DNA of 64,000 nt, taken from contig OZ253664.1 in assembly GCA_965263195.1 (NCBI GenBank), forward strand, positions 3,596,001 to 3,660,000. Direction: 5' to 3'. The translations under genes were made by a program, and so were the position numbers. Source of the stretch: JAAXGX01 sp965263195 (GTDB lineage Bacteria; Acidobacteriota; Vicinamibacteria; Vicinamibacterales; UBA8438). Positions 24,926 to 34,634 of the stretch are shown one piece after another (position 1 is the stretch's first letter; the number at the start of each line of letters is the position of its first letter). The notes under the pieces are model-generated. The model made no database searches, had not been told where the DNA came from, and saw only the letters and a program-made list of their open reading frames with translations.

Positions 24926-25381
24926 GAGCTCGCCGTTCCATTCCTCCGGTTCCGGGCTCACCGACCGGAAGATGTCGAGATGCCACTTGCCGCCCCCCCA
25001 GGGTTCGATGACCTCCGCGGCGACGACGTCGACTACCAGTTCGGAGAAGGAGCGCCCCTCGGGGTCTCCCTCGAGATGGTACGCGGGCTCATCCCACGCG
25101 AACGTAGGGTACAGGATCAGGCTGAGAAACAGATCGTAGCCGTCGTCGAGCACGATCAACTGACCGCAGGGCCGCTTCTGGGTGGCGTGGTAGACGAGGT
25201 ATTTTTCGGAGCTGTGCGCGCGGATGTAGCGCTTCACCGCGAACTCGCGCGCGACGATCTCCTCGACGGCGATCTTCTTGTCCCAGCAGTCGCTGCAGTA
25301 CTTCTCCTCGCCGCGCGGTTCCGACACTTCCTTGGCGCCGCACAGCGCGCAACGCACCTGCGTCACGGACCGGGATGACAT
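24923..25381 (-). CDS. hypothetical protein with N-terminal zinc ribbon
   Basis: A 152-residue protein I do not recognise. The N-terminus has a likely four-cysteine zinc ribbon: CALCGAKEVSEPRGEEKYC then SDCWDKK. A mixed alpha/beta domain follows (AREFAVKRYIRAHSSEKYLV, LIVLDDGYDLFLSLILYPTF) with a C-terminal motif GGGKWHLDIFRSVSPEPEEW. No signal peptide or membrane segment is seen. The start at 25381 gives a protein beginning just before the ribbon; an ATG at 25420 would add 13 unlikely residues. The TAA stop lies in a repeat arm. It is divergent from the VOC gene, sharing a 23-base gap. Confidence 0.65.
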   Translation of the reverse strand: MSSRSVTQVRCALCGAKEVSEPRGEEKYCSDCWDKKIAVEEIVAREFAVKRYIRAHSSEKYLVYHATQKRPCGQLIVLDDGYDLFLSLILYPTFAWDEPAYHLEGDPEGRSFSELVVDVVAAEVIEPWGGGKWHLDIFRSVSPEPEEWNGEL

Positions 25382-25404
25382 GCCGGCGATGCTACCATGA
25401 ACCG

Positions 25405-25842
25405 GTGTCGGGCCGGCCACTACATCTGGGACTTCGTCACGTCGCGCTGCACGTGCGGGCGTTCGAGGCGACGCGCCGCTTCTACGTGAACCAGCTCGGA
25501 TTCCGCGTCGAATGGGAGCCGGACGCCGACAACGTCTACCTGACGTCCGGTGCCGACAACCTGGCGCTGCACCGGGCGCCGGCCGGCGCCGGGGCGCGCG
25601 AGACGGCGCTGGACCACGTGGGGATCCTCGTGCGCGAGGCGCAGGACGTCGATGCCTGGGCCGCGTTTCTGCGGGGGCAGGGCGTCGCGCTGCACGGCGA
25701 GCCGCGCACCCACCGCGACGGCGCGCGCTCCTTCTATCTCGATGACCCGGACGGCAACCGCGTCCAGATCATCCACCACCCGCCGATATCAGCTCGTGGT
25801 GAAACCCCGCGTCGCACCGAGACCGGTCAGGCGCCCGGCTGA
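25405..25842 (+). CDS. VOC (glyoxalase/bleomycin-resistance) superfamily protein
   Basis: About 145 residues forming one vicinal-oxygen-chelate module: LGLRHVALHVRAFEATRRFY, the strand DNLALHRAP, a second half with LDHVGILVREAQDVDAWAAF, and RSFYLDDPDGNRVQIIHH, where a metal-binding Glu or His is usual. The substrate is unknown. The GTG at 25405 fits the family start; an ATG at 25375 would add ten residues reading out of the divergent gene. The natural end should be near IIHHPP. The last 17 residues (SARGETPRRTETGQAPG) are read from the repeat at 25791, so the element lengthened this protein. Confidence 0.8.
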   Translation: MSGRPLHLGLRHVALHVRAFEATRRFYVNQLGFRVEWEPDADNVYLTSGADNLALHRAPAGAGARETALDHVGILVREAQDVDAWAAFLRGQGVALHGEPRTHRDGARSFYLDDPDGNRVQIIHHPPISARGETPRRTETGQAPG

Positions 25843-25990
25843 CCAAGCAGGTACCTCACAGTTCAGGAAGGGTGACGACGACCAGTCAAGCAGTCGTCCC
25901 CAGGCCCGCACGGCGGGCCCCGGCAAGCGCGGCGCGGGGCAACGGGGTCCCCGCTAGCGCTTGCCGGGGGTTTGGGGCGCAGCCCCAAGT
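25791..25990 (+). repeat. element copy: one terminal arm, linker and four-hairpin module
   Basis: It starts with CGTGGTGAAACCCCGCGTCG (arm A), then the short linker CACAGTTCAGGAAGGG. The hairpins are GACGAC/GTCGTC; GGCCCGC-ACG-GCGGGCC (25903-25919); GGCAAGCGC...GCGCTTGCC; and GGGGC-GCA-GCCCC. No right-hand arm is visible before nadK. It fills the gap between the convergent VOC and nadK genes. Confidence 0.75.
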
Positions 25991-26003
25991 AGGTAATGCC
26001 CGG

Positions 26004-26900
26004 CTATCTTTCGCTCCATTTGAGCTTCTCGCGGAGCACCGCAAAATAGTTGCGCGACTCGGCGCGGACGACGCGCAGCGGTCGCGGGGCGCGCTCGACG
26101 GTGACACTGTCGCCGGCCTCGAGCTCCATGCCGAACTGGCCGTCGAAGCTGGCGCTGGCGGCCTGGTACGGTCCGCCCAGCGCCGGCGTCACGCCGACCG
26201 CGGGCGTCGCCGGGATCACGATCGGCCGGTTGGTGAGCGTGTGGGGGGCGAGCGGGGTGATCAGCACCGCGTCCACCCGCGGGTGGACGATCGGGCCGCC
26301 GGCCGCCAGGTTGTACGCCGTCGAGCCGGTCGGGCTGGCGATGATCAGTCCGTCCGCGCGGGAGCGCATGACGAACCGCCCGCCGCAAGTGACCGAGAAG
26401 TCGATGATGTTCGACAACGCGGCTTTCGTCAGCACCACGTCATTGAGCACGATCCGTTCGACGATGGGGCGCCCGCCGCGGACCACCTGCGCCTTGAGCA
26501 TCCGGCGCTCGTCGATCCGGGCCTTCCCGGCCAGCACCGACTCGAGCGCCGTATACAGCTCCGGCAGCGTGATCTCCGTCAGGAAGCCGAGGCTGCCGAA
26601 ATTGACCGCGAGGATCGGCGTGTCGGCGCCCGCCTGCGCGACGCGGCCGGCAATGCCCAACAGCGTGCCGTCGCCGCCCAGCACGACGATGAGGTCTGCC
26701 GCGGCCGGCAGGTCGTCCCGGACACAGGTCGGGGCTCCCCGCCGCTGCGCCAGCCGCGCCGTGTCGGTTTCCAGGATCACCACGACGCCGCGGGCGGCGA
26801 GCCAGTCGGCCGTCTCCGCCACCACGGGAGCGGCTTCCTGGAGGCGGGTCTTGGCGACGATGCCGACGGTGCCGGGCGGTCGCATCCGGGGCACGGTCAT
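26004..26900 (-). CDS. nadK: NAD kinase
   Basis: A 298-residue cytoplasmic enzyme that phosphorylates NAD to NADP. The ATP/NAD-kinase signature LGGDGTLLGIAGR sits at residues 74-86. It is followed by FGSLGFLTEI, the NAD-site motif LNDVVLTKAALSNIIDF and the conserved block RADGLIIASPTGSTAYNLAAGGPIVHP. Length is typical. Its start overlaps the tlyA stop by four bases, so it is the last gene of the chain ymdB-xseA-xseB-ispA-tlyA-nadK. Several bacteria have tlyA and nadK next to ispA in this way. Confidence 0.95.
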   Translation of the reverse strand: MTVPRMRPPGTVGIVAKTRLQEAAPVVAETADWLAARGVVVILETDTARLAQRRGAPTCVRDDLPAAADLIVVLGGDGTLLGIAGRVAQAGADTPILAVNFGSLGFLTEITLPELYTALESVLAGKARIDERRMLKAQVVRGGRPIVERIVLNDVVLTKAALSNIIDFSVTCGGRFVMRSRADGLIIASPTGSTAYNLAAGGPIVHPRVDAVLITPLAPHTLTNRPIVIPATPAVGVTPALGGPYQAASASFDGQFGMELEAGDSVTVERAPRPLRVVRAESRNYFAVLREKLKWSER

Positions 26901-27670
26901 GGGCGTGGGCGTGTTCCGGCACCGCTGTTGCGCAGGTGCACGAAGAATTCCCGGTTGCCCTCGGCGCCGGCGATTGGCGACGGCGCCTCGGCAACGGGCC
27001 TCAATCCTATCCGATCGGCCGCGGACCGCACCTCATCCACTACGCGTCTGTGCACCGCGGTATCGGTGACCACGCCGCGCCTGCCCACTTCCGCGCGCCC
27101 GGCCTCGAACTGCGGTTTGACGAGCGCGACGACGTCGCCGTCGGGCCTGAGCAGCGGCGGGAGCGGCGCCAGCACCAGCCTCAGGGAGATGAACGAGACA
27201 TCGACCGTGACGACATCCACCGGATGGAATGCCGGCGGCAGGGATGTACGGTCCAGTCCCCGGGCGTTGACGCCCTCGATGACCGTTACGCGCGGGTCCT
27301 GGCGCAGTTTCCACGCGAGCTGGCCGCGGCCGACGTCGAGCGCTGCCACCCGCACGGCGCCGCGCCGCAGCAGCACGTCCGTGAAGCCGCCCGTCGACGC
27401 GCCGACGTCCAGGGCCGTGCGGCCGGCCATGTCCACGCCGAACGCGTCGAGCGCGTGCGCCAGCTTGACCCCGCCGCGGCTGACGTACGGATGGTCCGCC
27501 GCCGCCAGAGCGACATTGGCATCGTCGGGCACCGCCGCGCCCGCCTTCGATACGGTGGCTCCGTCCACCCGTACCTGCCCGGCCAGCACCAGCGCCCGCG
27601 CCCGCGCCCGAGTCGGCGCGAGTCCGCGATCCACAACGAGCGCATCCAACCTTACCCGTTTAGCCATCAT
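26897..27670 (-). CDS. tlyA: TlyA-family rRNA methyltransferase
   Basis: A 257-residue protein with an N-terminal S4 RNA-binding domain (RLDALVVDRGLAPTRARARA, then VLAGQVRVDGATVSKAG). After YVSRGGVKLAHALDAFGVD comes a FtsJ-like methyltransferase domain with the SAM site ALDVGASTGGFTDVLL at about 86-101 and VDVSFISLR. TlyA 2'-O-methylates cytidines in 16S and 23S rRNA in mycobacteria; members in other phyla are also annotated as hemolysin-like, with less evidence. It overlaps nadK by four bases. Two adjacent ATGs could start it. Confidence 0.92.
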   Translation of the reverse strand: MMAKRVRLDALVVDRGLAPTRARARALVLAGQVRVDGATVSKAGAAVPDDANVALAAADHPYVSRGGVKLAHALDAFGVDMAGRTALDVGASTGGFTDVLLRRGAVRVAALDVGRGQLAWKLRQDPRVTVIEGVNARGLDRTSLPPAFHPVDVVTVDVSFISLRLVLAPLPPLLRPDGDVVALVKPQFEAGRAEVGRRGVVTDTAVHRRVVDEVRSAADRIGLRPVAEAPSPIAGAEGNREFFVHLRNSGAGTRPRP

Positions 27671-27699
27671 GCGGCGGTTCCGGGCGCCAAGAAAACCGG

Positions 27700-28656
27700 C
27701 TAGTTGGTCCTGGCGAGCACCCAGTCGGCGATTTCGGCGAGGCGCCCGCCGCGCAGCCCGCCCGCCCGCAGCGCCTGCCGCGTGTCGGCAATGGCGCGCG
27801 CGGCCAGCACGTGCGACTGTTCGAGCCCCACGATGGACGGATACGTGACCTTGCCGGCGGCCGCGTCCTTGCCGGCCGTCTTGCCGAGCGCCGCCGCGTC
27901 GCCCTCCACATCGAGGATGTCGTCGACAATCTGAAACCCGAGGCCGAGATGCGACGAATAGGCGTCGAGGGCGGCGATCGTCTTACTGTCCGCGCCAGAC
28001 ATGATCGCACCGGCCGCCACCGCGGCGCGGATGAGCGCGCCGGTCTTCCGCTCGTGCATCGCGCGCAGCGCGGCGCGGGACGCCGTGGGCTGCACCTGGG
28101 CCGGCGCGGTCTCGTCCGGTTGAACGTCGAGCACCTGGCCGCCGACCATACCGGGCGCGCCGGCTCCCGCCGCTACCCGTTCCACCGTGCGCAGCTTGCG
28201 ATCCACCACCGCCGGGTCGTCCGTGGCCGGCCAGCGCGCCAGGACGCGGAACGCCTCCGTCAACAGCCCGTCGCCGGCCAGGATGGCCATGGCCTCCCCG
28301 TACGCCACGTGCACCGTCGGCCGCCCGCGCCTCAACGTGTCATCGTCCATCGCCGGCAGATCGTCGTGAACGAGCGAGTAGGTGTGGATCATCTCGATGG
28401 CGCAGGCGGCCGGCATCGCCAGCGCCGCGCCGCGGTCCGGGTCGATGGCGTCCGCCGTCGCCAGCGTCAGGACGGGTCGCAGCCGCTTGCCGCCTGCCAG
28501 CAGGCTGTAGCGCATGGCGCGCGCGAGCTGCTCCGGACAATCGGGCGCCGTCGGCAGGTAGCGGTCCAGTGAAGTCTCGACCTCGGCTCGCCGCTCCTGA
28601 AGGTAGGCGGCCAGGGGCTGATTTCCGGTCGCCGCCGGCTCGCCGGAACGGCTCAA
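27700..28656 (-). CDS. ispA: polyprenyl diphosphate synthase (farnesyl/geranylgeranyl type)
   Basis: A 318-residue isoprenoid chain-elongating enzyme that condenses IPP with allylic diphosphates. It shows LLAGGKRLRPVLTLATADA and the first Asp-rich motif LVHDDLPAMDDDTLRRG near residue 98, with the two-residue spacing typical of bacterial FPP synthases. The second motif is LGFQIVDDILDVEGD. The start is the TTG at 28656, which overlaps the xseB stop (TTGA). No ATG exists between that stop and the conserved region. The order xseA-xseB-ispA is widespread. Product length cannot be fixed from sequence alone. Confidence 0.9.
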   Translation of the reverse strand: MSRSGEPAATGNQPLAAYLQERRAEVETSLDRYLPTAPDCPEQLARAMRYSLLAGGKRLRPVLTLATADAIDPDRGAALAMPAACAIEMIHTYSLVHDDLPAMDDDTLRRGRPTVHVAYGEAMAILAGDGLLTEAFRVLARWPATDDPAVVDRKLRTVERVAAGAGAPGMVGGQVLDVQPDETAPAQVQPTASRAALRAMHERKTGALIRAAVAAGAIMSGADSKTIAALDAYSSHLGLGFQIVDDILDVEGDAAALGKTAGKDAAAGKVTYPSIVGLEQSHVLAARAIADTRQALRAGGLRGGRLAEIADWVLARTN

Positions 28657-28918
28657 CGCGGCCTCTCGTCCGACGGATCGTCCGGCATGTCTCGAACATC
28701 CAGGGAAGCGGGCGCCGGACCGACCTCGCCGCGCTCGGTGAGCACCTCGATCCGCCGCTCGGCGTCTTCGAGTCGGGCGTGGCAGTAGCGCGACAACTCG
28801 ACCCCCCGCTCGAACAGCGCCAGCGACTTCTCCAACGTGAGGCTGCCGTTCTCCAGGTTCTTCACGATCGACTCCAGCTCCGCCAGCGCCGATTCGAAAT
28901 CCTTGATCGTCGTTTCCA

Positions 28919-28922
<4 letters not shown>
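28653..28922 (-). CDS. xseB: exodeoxyribonuclease VII small subunit
   Basis: An 89-residue helical protein that binds XseA. It has the signature DFESALAELESIVKNLENGS followed by LTLEKSLALFERGVELSRYC. The C-terminal 30 residues after VLTERGE are a variable, acidic tail. The ATG at 28922 overlaps the xseA stop (ATGA); the ATG directly after it at 28919 is equally possible. It is translationally linked to xseA upstream and ispA downstream. Confidence 0.92.
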
Positions 28923-30309
<1,387 letters not shown>

Positions 30310-30313
<4 letters not shown>

Positions 30314-31128
30314 GTCGCCACCTGTTCGCTGGCGTACGTCTCGACGTCCTGCGCCGACACGCTGACGCGCTCGATATTGCGGGCGGCGCCGGTTGCGGCG
30401 TCCGCCGTGATGACGACCGCGTTGAGGCGCGGATTTCGTGTGGCCGTGTCGAATCGGGCCGGCAGCCCGTCCAGGAAGCGCTGCAGCACCGGACGGACCT
30501 CGACGCCGATGACGGAATCGTGTGCCCCGGTCATGCCCACGTCGGTGATGTAGGCCGTCCCGGACGGGAGCACGCGCTCGTCCGCTGTCTGCACGTGCGT
30601 GTGCGTCCCGACTACCGCCGTCACCTTGCCGTCCAGATGCCAACCCATCGCCAGCTTCTCGGACGTCGCCTCGGCGTGGAAGTCAACGAGGATGACACGC
30701 GCCACGCTGCGCACAGCCTCGATCTCCTCGCGGACGACGCTGAACGGGTTGTCGAGCGGGTTCATGAAGACGCGCCCCATGACGTTGATCACCGCCACCG
30801 GCTCACCGCGCTTGGTACGCGTGATGTACCGGCCGCGGCCAGGGACGCCAGCCGGAAAATTCGCGGGCCGGACGAGCCGCGGCTCGATCCGGATGTATTC
30901 GAGCGCCTCCTTCTTGTCCCAGACGTGGTTGCCGGTCGTCATCACGTCGATCCCTGCCGAGAGGATCGCTTCGGCTACCTCGCGTGTGACGCCGCGGCCG
31001 CCCGCCGCGTTCTCGACGTTGGCGACGGCAAGGTCGATGCCGTGGCGCTCGATGAGCAGCGGCACCGCCCGGCGGATGATCTCACGGCCGGGCTTCGCCA
31101 CGATGTCGCCGATAAAGAGAATCTTCAT
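30310..31128 (-). CDS. ymdB: YmdB-family metallophosphoesterase
   Basis: A 272-residue calcineurin-like phosphoesterase. The metal-binding residues appear in order: Asp in ILFIGDIVAKPGRE, Glu/Asn in VANVENAAGG, Asn-His in MTTGNHVWDKKEAL, His in LVDFHAEATSEK and the two His in VVGTHTHVQTADE. In Bacillus YmdB hydrolyses 2',3'-cyclic nucleotides and cAMP and affects biofilm and motility. Here it heads the xse operon rather than following rny. The 145-base region upstream is shared with the divergent rpoZ. Confidence 0.9.
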
Positions 31129-31235
31129 GCCGTTCCAGACTGTCCGCCCATCATGGCACAGCCGGGCAGCTCGTGTTAACGCGCCGGGCGCCGCACCGAG
31201 ACCCGCCCGTATCGATGCCGCGCCCGGACTGCGTA

Positions 31236-31265
31236 TCGACTTCGCGGGTGCCTTTCGTTTATACT
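31236..31265 (+). promoter_or_regulatory. candidate promoter of rpoZ
   Basis: TATACT (31260-31265) is a strong -10 match in an otherwise GC-rich context, with TCGACT (31236-31241) 18 bases upstream. If used, transcription would begin within about two bases of the proposed GTG at 31274, giving an almost leaderless mRNA. Confidence 0.35.
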
Positions 31266-31273
31266 AAGGAGTT

Positions 31274-31594
31274 GTGAATGCAGAGATCTCTGTGCCGCAG
31301 GAGGCTCCCGTACCGGAGCCTGCGGTTGAAGCTGTCGAGTCAGTGGAATGGCCGGAACAGGCGCCGCTGACGCGTGAGAGCCGGTTCCTCTACGTCGACG
31401 TCGCCTCGCGGCGCGCCAAGCAGCTCCGGCGCGGGGCGTTGCCCCGGCTGGCGGCGCTCGCACCCGATCCCGAGACGGGCGAGCGGCCGACTCCGGCTGC
31501 CAAGCTGGAGCGGATCGCGATGGAGGAAGTGGACAGGGGCCTGATCCCCTACGCTCTGCCCAAGCCGCGGGAGTCCGCAGCGGACGAGTCGTGA
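31274..31594 (+). CDS. rpoZ: RNA polymerase omega subunit
   Basis: A 106-residue omega subunit, which helps assemble and stabilise RNA polymerase by clamping the beta-prime C-terminus. The conserved core is SRFLYVDVASRRAKQLRRGA, then a spacer, then LERIAMEEVDRGLIPYALP; these match the family's SRF...A..RA.QL..G and ...A..EV..G blocks. An acidic, Pro-rich extension of about 38 residues precedes the core and the end is short. The start could be the GTG at 31274 or the GTG at 31292; AAGGAG lies only two bases before the first. The stop overlaps the next gene (GTGA). Confidence 0.85.
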   Translation: MNAEISVPQEAPVPEPAVEAVESVEWPEQAPLTRESRFLYVDVASRRAKQLRRGALPRLAALAPDPETGERPTPAAKLERIAMEEVDRGLIPYALPKPRESAADES

Positions 31595-31869
31595 CGCCGA
31601 TGGATATTGCCGAAATAACCCGCATCGCCATTGGCGCGCTGATGGGGCTGGCCGTGTCGACAGGTTTCCTGCTGGCGCTGTTCATCGGATTCCTGGTCAT
31701 TGCCGGCTTCACCAAGCACCGCGGCCGCTCCCAGCGTTCCGCCATCGTGCGGAACATCGCGGAGCGGCTCGGGACCGGCGCCACGTATCTGCCGCCCAGC
31801 GCACCGCGCGGTCCCGCGGACCAGTTGCGCACCCCCGAGCTGGTGGAGCAGGCGGGCCGGAATCGGTAG
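31591..31869 (+). CDS. small single-pass membrane protein
   Basis: A 92-residue protein I do not recognise. One membrane segment spans about residues 12-40 (GALMGLAVSTGFLLALFIGF). A basic patch (KHRGRSQRSA) follows, so the C-terminal half is probably cytoplasmic; it ends in a Pro-rich, charged tail. The GTG start overlaps the rpoZ stop by four bases, so it is translationally coupled to rpoZ. It is convergent with gatA, 11 bases away. Confidence 0.6.
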   Translation: MTPMDIAEITRIAIGALMGLAVSTGFLLALFIGFLVIAGFTKHRGRSQRSAIVRNIAERLGTGATYLPPSAPRGPADQLRTPELVEQAGRNR

Positions 31870-31880
31870 CCGCCTACCGC

Positions 31881-33353
31881 TCACGCGAAGGCCGGCGGGC
31901 GTTCGTCGCTCCAGGGAGCGTCCCTCTCCAGCGCGTCCCCGATCCGCAGCAGGGTAGCCTCGTCGAACGGGCGCCCGACCAGCTGGAATCCAATCGGCAG
32001 GCGCGCCTGCGTCAATCCGGCCGGCAGGCTGATGGCAGGCAGCCCGGTCAGGTTCGCGCTCACCGTGAACACGTCGCCCAGGTACATCGCGAGCGGGTCG
32101 TCGATGCGCTCGCCAATGCGGAAGGCGGACGTTGGCGTGGTGGGCATGGCGACCGCGTCCACGGCGGCGAAGGCGCGATCGAAGTCGTTGCGGATCAGGC
32201 TGCGCACACGCTGCGCGTGCACGTAGTACGCGTCGTAGTAGCCGGCGCTGAGGGCGTAGGTGCCGAGCATGATGCGACGCTTCACTTCCGCCCCGAACCC
32301 CTCGCTGCGCGTCCGCGCGTACATCTCCGAGACACCGGCCGCGGCGCCGTCGAGCTTGGCGCGGTGCCCGTAGCGCACGCCGTCGTAGCGCGCGAGGTTC
32401 GAGCTCGCCTCCGCCGGCGCCACCAGGTAGTACACCGGCACGGCGTACTGCATGTGCGGCAGGTCGACGTCGCATACCTCGGCCCCGCGATCGGACAGCA
32501 TCGCCAGCGCCGCGCCGAAGGCGTCCAGCACCTCGGGGTCCACGCCGTCTGCGAGCGCCACCCGCGGGACGCCGATGCGCGTACCCTTGACGTTGCCCGG
32601 AAACGGTCGCGACAGGTCGGGCGGCGGCTCCGTCGACGCGGTGGCGTCACGCGGGTCCGGCCCCGCCAGCACCTGGAGCACGGCGGCCGCATCCGCGACG
32701 GTCCACGTCAGCGGTCCAATCTGATCGAGCGACGAGGCGAAGGCGAGCAGTCCGTAACGCGACACGCGGCCATAGGTCGGCTTCAGGCCGACGACGCCGC
32801 ACAGCGCGGCCGGCTGGCGGATGGACCCGCCGGTATCGGTGCCGATCGATGCCGGGGCCTGCCCCGCCGCCACCGCAGCCGCGGCCCCGCCGCTCGAGCC
32901 GCCCGGAATCCGGTCGAGCGCCCACGGGTTGCGCGTCGGGCCATACGCCGAATGCTCCGTGGAGGAGCCCATGGCGAACTCGTCGCAGTTCGTCTTGCCG
33001 ACGATCACCGCGCCGGCGTCGAGCAGGCGGCTGACCACCGTGGCGTCGTACGGCGGGCGGTACCCGGCCAGTATGCGCGAGCCGGCGGTGGTCGGCACGC
33101 CGCGCGTGCAGATGACGTCCTTGACCGCGATCGGCACCCCCAGCAGCGGCCGGTCGCGCCACGACGCCCGCCGCGCGTCCACTTCATCGGCGCGCGCGAG
33201 CGCCGCCTCGCGCAGGACGGTGGTGAAGGCGTGCAGCCGCCCGTCGGTGGCAGCGATGCGGTCGAGGTAGTGTGTGCACACCTCGCGCGCCGAAAGGTCG
33301 CCGCCGGCGACCGCCGCGCGGATCCCGGTGACGGTCCAGGCGCCGGGCGCCAT
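31881..33353 (-). CDS. gatA: aspartyl/glutamyl-tRNA amidotransferase subunit A
   Basis: A 490-residue amidase-signature enzyme that releases ammonia from glutamine, so that GatB can convert Glu-tRNA-Gln or Asp-tRNA-Asn. The Ser-cisSer-Lys triad is visible: Lys78 in VPIAVKDV, Ser153 in PGGSSGGAAAA and Ser177 in GTDTGGSIRQPA. YGRVSRYGLLAFASSLDQIG is the family's conserved loop. The start ATG overlaps the gatC stop by one base (TGATG). gatB is not in the window. Since asnS is present, tRNA-Gln is the more likely substrate. Confidence 0.95.
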   Translation of the reverse strand: MAPGAWTVTGIRAAVAGGDLSAREVCTHYLDRIAATDGRLHAFTTVLREAALARADEVDARRASWRDRPLLGVPIAVKDVICTRGVPTTAGSRILAGYRPPYDATVVSRLLDAGAVIVGKTNCDEFAMGSSTEHSAYGPTRNPWALDRIPGGSSGGAAAAVAAGQAPASIGTDTGGSIRQPAALCGVVGLKPTYGRVSRYGLLAFASSLDQIGPLTWTVADAAAVLQVLAGPDPRDATASTEPPPDLSRPFPGNVKGTRIGVPRVALADGVDPEVLDAFGAALAMLSDRGAEVCDVDLPHMQYAVPVYYLVAPAEASSNLARYDGVRYGHRAKLDGAAAGVSEMYARTRSEGFGAEVKRRIMLGTYALSAGYYDAYYVHAQRVRSLIRNDFDRAFAAVDAVAMPTTPTSAFRIGERIDDPLAMYLGDVFTVSANLTGLPAISLPAGLTQARLPIGFQLVGRPFDEATLLRIGDALERDAPWSDERPPAFA

Positions 33354-33649
33354 CAGTCGATGACTTTCGGAACGCGGAAGAGGCCCTCGGGTCCCCGCTC
33401 CGGCGCACCCGCCAGCGCGTCCTCCCGGGGCAGCGACGGCCGCTCGGTATCGGGGCGCAGGTCCGGGGCGCCGGCGCCAGGATGCCAGGTGGCTGAAACG
33501 GCGGAGGTGTCCACCTCCTTTAGGCGCTCCGCGTATTCGAGGATTTGCGTGAGCTGCGTGGTGAACAGCGCTACTTCCGCGTCGGTCAGCTCGAGATGCG
33601 CCAGCGCCGCGATGCGCTCGACGTCCGCCACGGTAAGTACGGTCGACAT
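33353..33649 (-). CDS. gatC: aspartyl/glutamyl-tRNA amidotransferase subunit C
   Basis: A 98-residue linker subunit that wraps around GatA and GatB. It has the family pattern VADVERIAALAHLELTDAEV, then LTQILEYAERLKEVDTS, and closes with APERGPEGLFRVPKVID. The ATG at 33649 starts directly before the conserved helix. No good ribosome site is seen. It is translationally coupled to gatA. The methyltransferase gene is divergent, 63 bases away. Confidence 0.93.
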   Translation of the reverse strand: MSTVLTVADVERIAALAHLELTDAEVALFTTQLTQILEYAERLKEVDTSAVSATWHPGAGAPDLRPDTERPSLPREDALAGAPERGPEGLFRVPKVID

Positions 33650-33712
33650 GCGGGAGGAGTTTACCAGCCCCGGTTGGATCGGACCGGGCCGATCGGGCAT
33701 TATCGGCGCACC

Positions 33713-34627
33713 GTGGCGATTCCCGCATCGGGGGGCGCGCCTCCGGCCGGTCCGGCGTCGTTGTTCGGCCGCCCGCGGTCTGCCGTCGAGCGGGCGCTTG
33801 CCCGGCGGGAGGCGGTTGCCTGCCCGCTGTGCCGCATCGCGCCGCGGCCGATCGGAGTCGACTTTCAGGGATTGCAGCTGGCGCGCTGTGCCGCGTGCGG
33901 ACTGCAGTTCCAGAGTCCGCGGCCGGTGTTCGACGATCTGCTCCACGCCGTCTACGGCCCGGTCTACCACCCGCCGGGGGAGCACGTCGTCGACTACGTG
34001 CGGCGCTACCAGTTCGAGCGACAGATGCGTTGGCTGGAACGTCCGGAAGGCGCCGGCCGGCGCCTGCTCGACATCGGCTGCGGCAGCGGCGCGTTTCTCA
34101 GGTTCGCCCGAGCGCGCGGCTGGGAAGTGGACGGGACCGATGTCGTCGTAACGCCGTCCGCGGTCGCCACGGGCGCCCGCCTGTGGGCCGGGCAGTTGCC
34201 GTCAATCGCCTTCGGCGGGCGCCGCTATCACGCCGTACGGTTCAACCACGTGCTCGAGCACACGCAGGATCCGCTGGCGGAATTGCGTGCAGCGCGGGCG
34301 GTGCTGGAGCCGGGCGGCGTGCTGCACGTAGGGGTGCCCAACCTGGCCGGCTTCACCATCACGCTCAAGAGTTGGCAGAGCCGCCTGCGGTTGAAACGCC
34401 GGCGGTGGAAGCACTACGGAGCGCTGCACCATCTGTGGTTCTTCACGCCGCGGACGCTGGCGCGCCTCGTCGAGGCGGCCGGGTTCGAGGTCAGCGGCTG
34501 GGAGACGCCGGTGGCCGGCCGGCCCGGGCGGCCGGCGTGGGTGACGGCTGCCGTGCGCCGCCCCCTGGAAGCGTGCCGCGCCGGCGGCATCCTCGATCTC
34601 TACGCCGTCCGTCCGCCGCACTCCTAG
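33713..34627 (+). CDS. class I SAM-dependent methyltransferase with N-terminal zinc ribbon
   Basis: A 304-residue protein. A CPLC ... CAAC zinc-ribbon-like unit at about residues 38-65 precedes a segment with LQFQSPRP. The methyltransferase domain has RRLLDIGCGSGAFLRFA (SAM site), then FNHVLEHTQDPLAELRAARA and GGVLHVGVPNLAGF. A C-terminal part has HHLWFFTPRTLARLVEAAGF. This layout matches sugar or polyketide-type methyltransferases often found near surface polysaccharide genes, but no such cluster is here, so the substrate is unknown. The start is a GTG at 33713 without a clear ribosome site. A hairpin element follows its stop. Confidence 0.8.
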   Translation: MAIPASGGAPPAGPASLFGRPRSAVERALARREAVACPLCRIAPRPIGVDFQGLQLARCAACGLQFQSPRPVFDDLLHAVYGPVYHPPGEHVVDYVRRYQFERQMRWLERPEGAGRRLLDIGCGSGAFLRFARARGWEVDGTDVVVTPSAVATGARLWAGQLPSIAFGGRRYHAVRFNHVLEHTQDPLAELRAARAVLEPGGVLHVGVPNLAGFTITLKSWQSRLRLKRRRWKHYGALHHLWFFTPRTLARLVEAAGFEVSGWETPVAGRPGRPAWVTAAVRRPLEACRAGGILDLYAVRPPHS

Positions 34628-34634
34628 CCTGCTA

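Noticed and set aside
25375..25405. The ATG at 25375 as start of the VOC protein.
   Set aside because: It adds ten residues with no family support and overlaps the start of the divergent zinc-ribbon gene; the GTG at 25405 fits the fold better.
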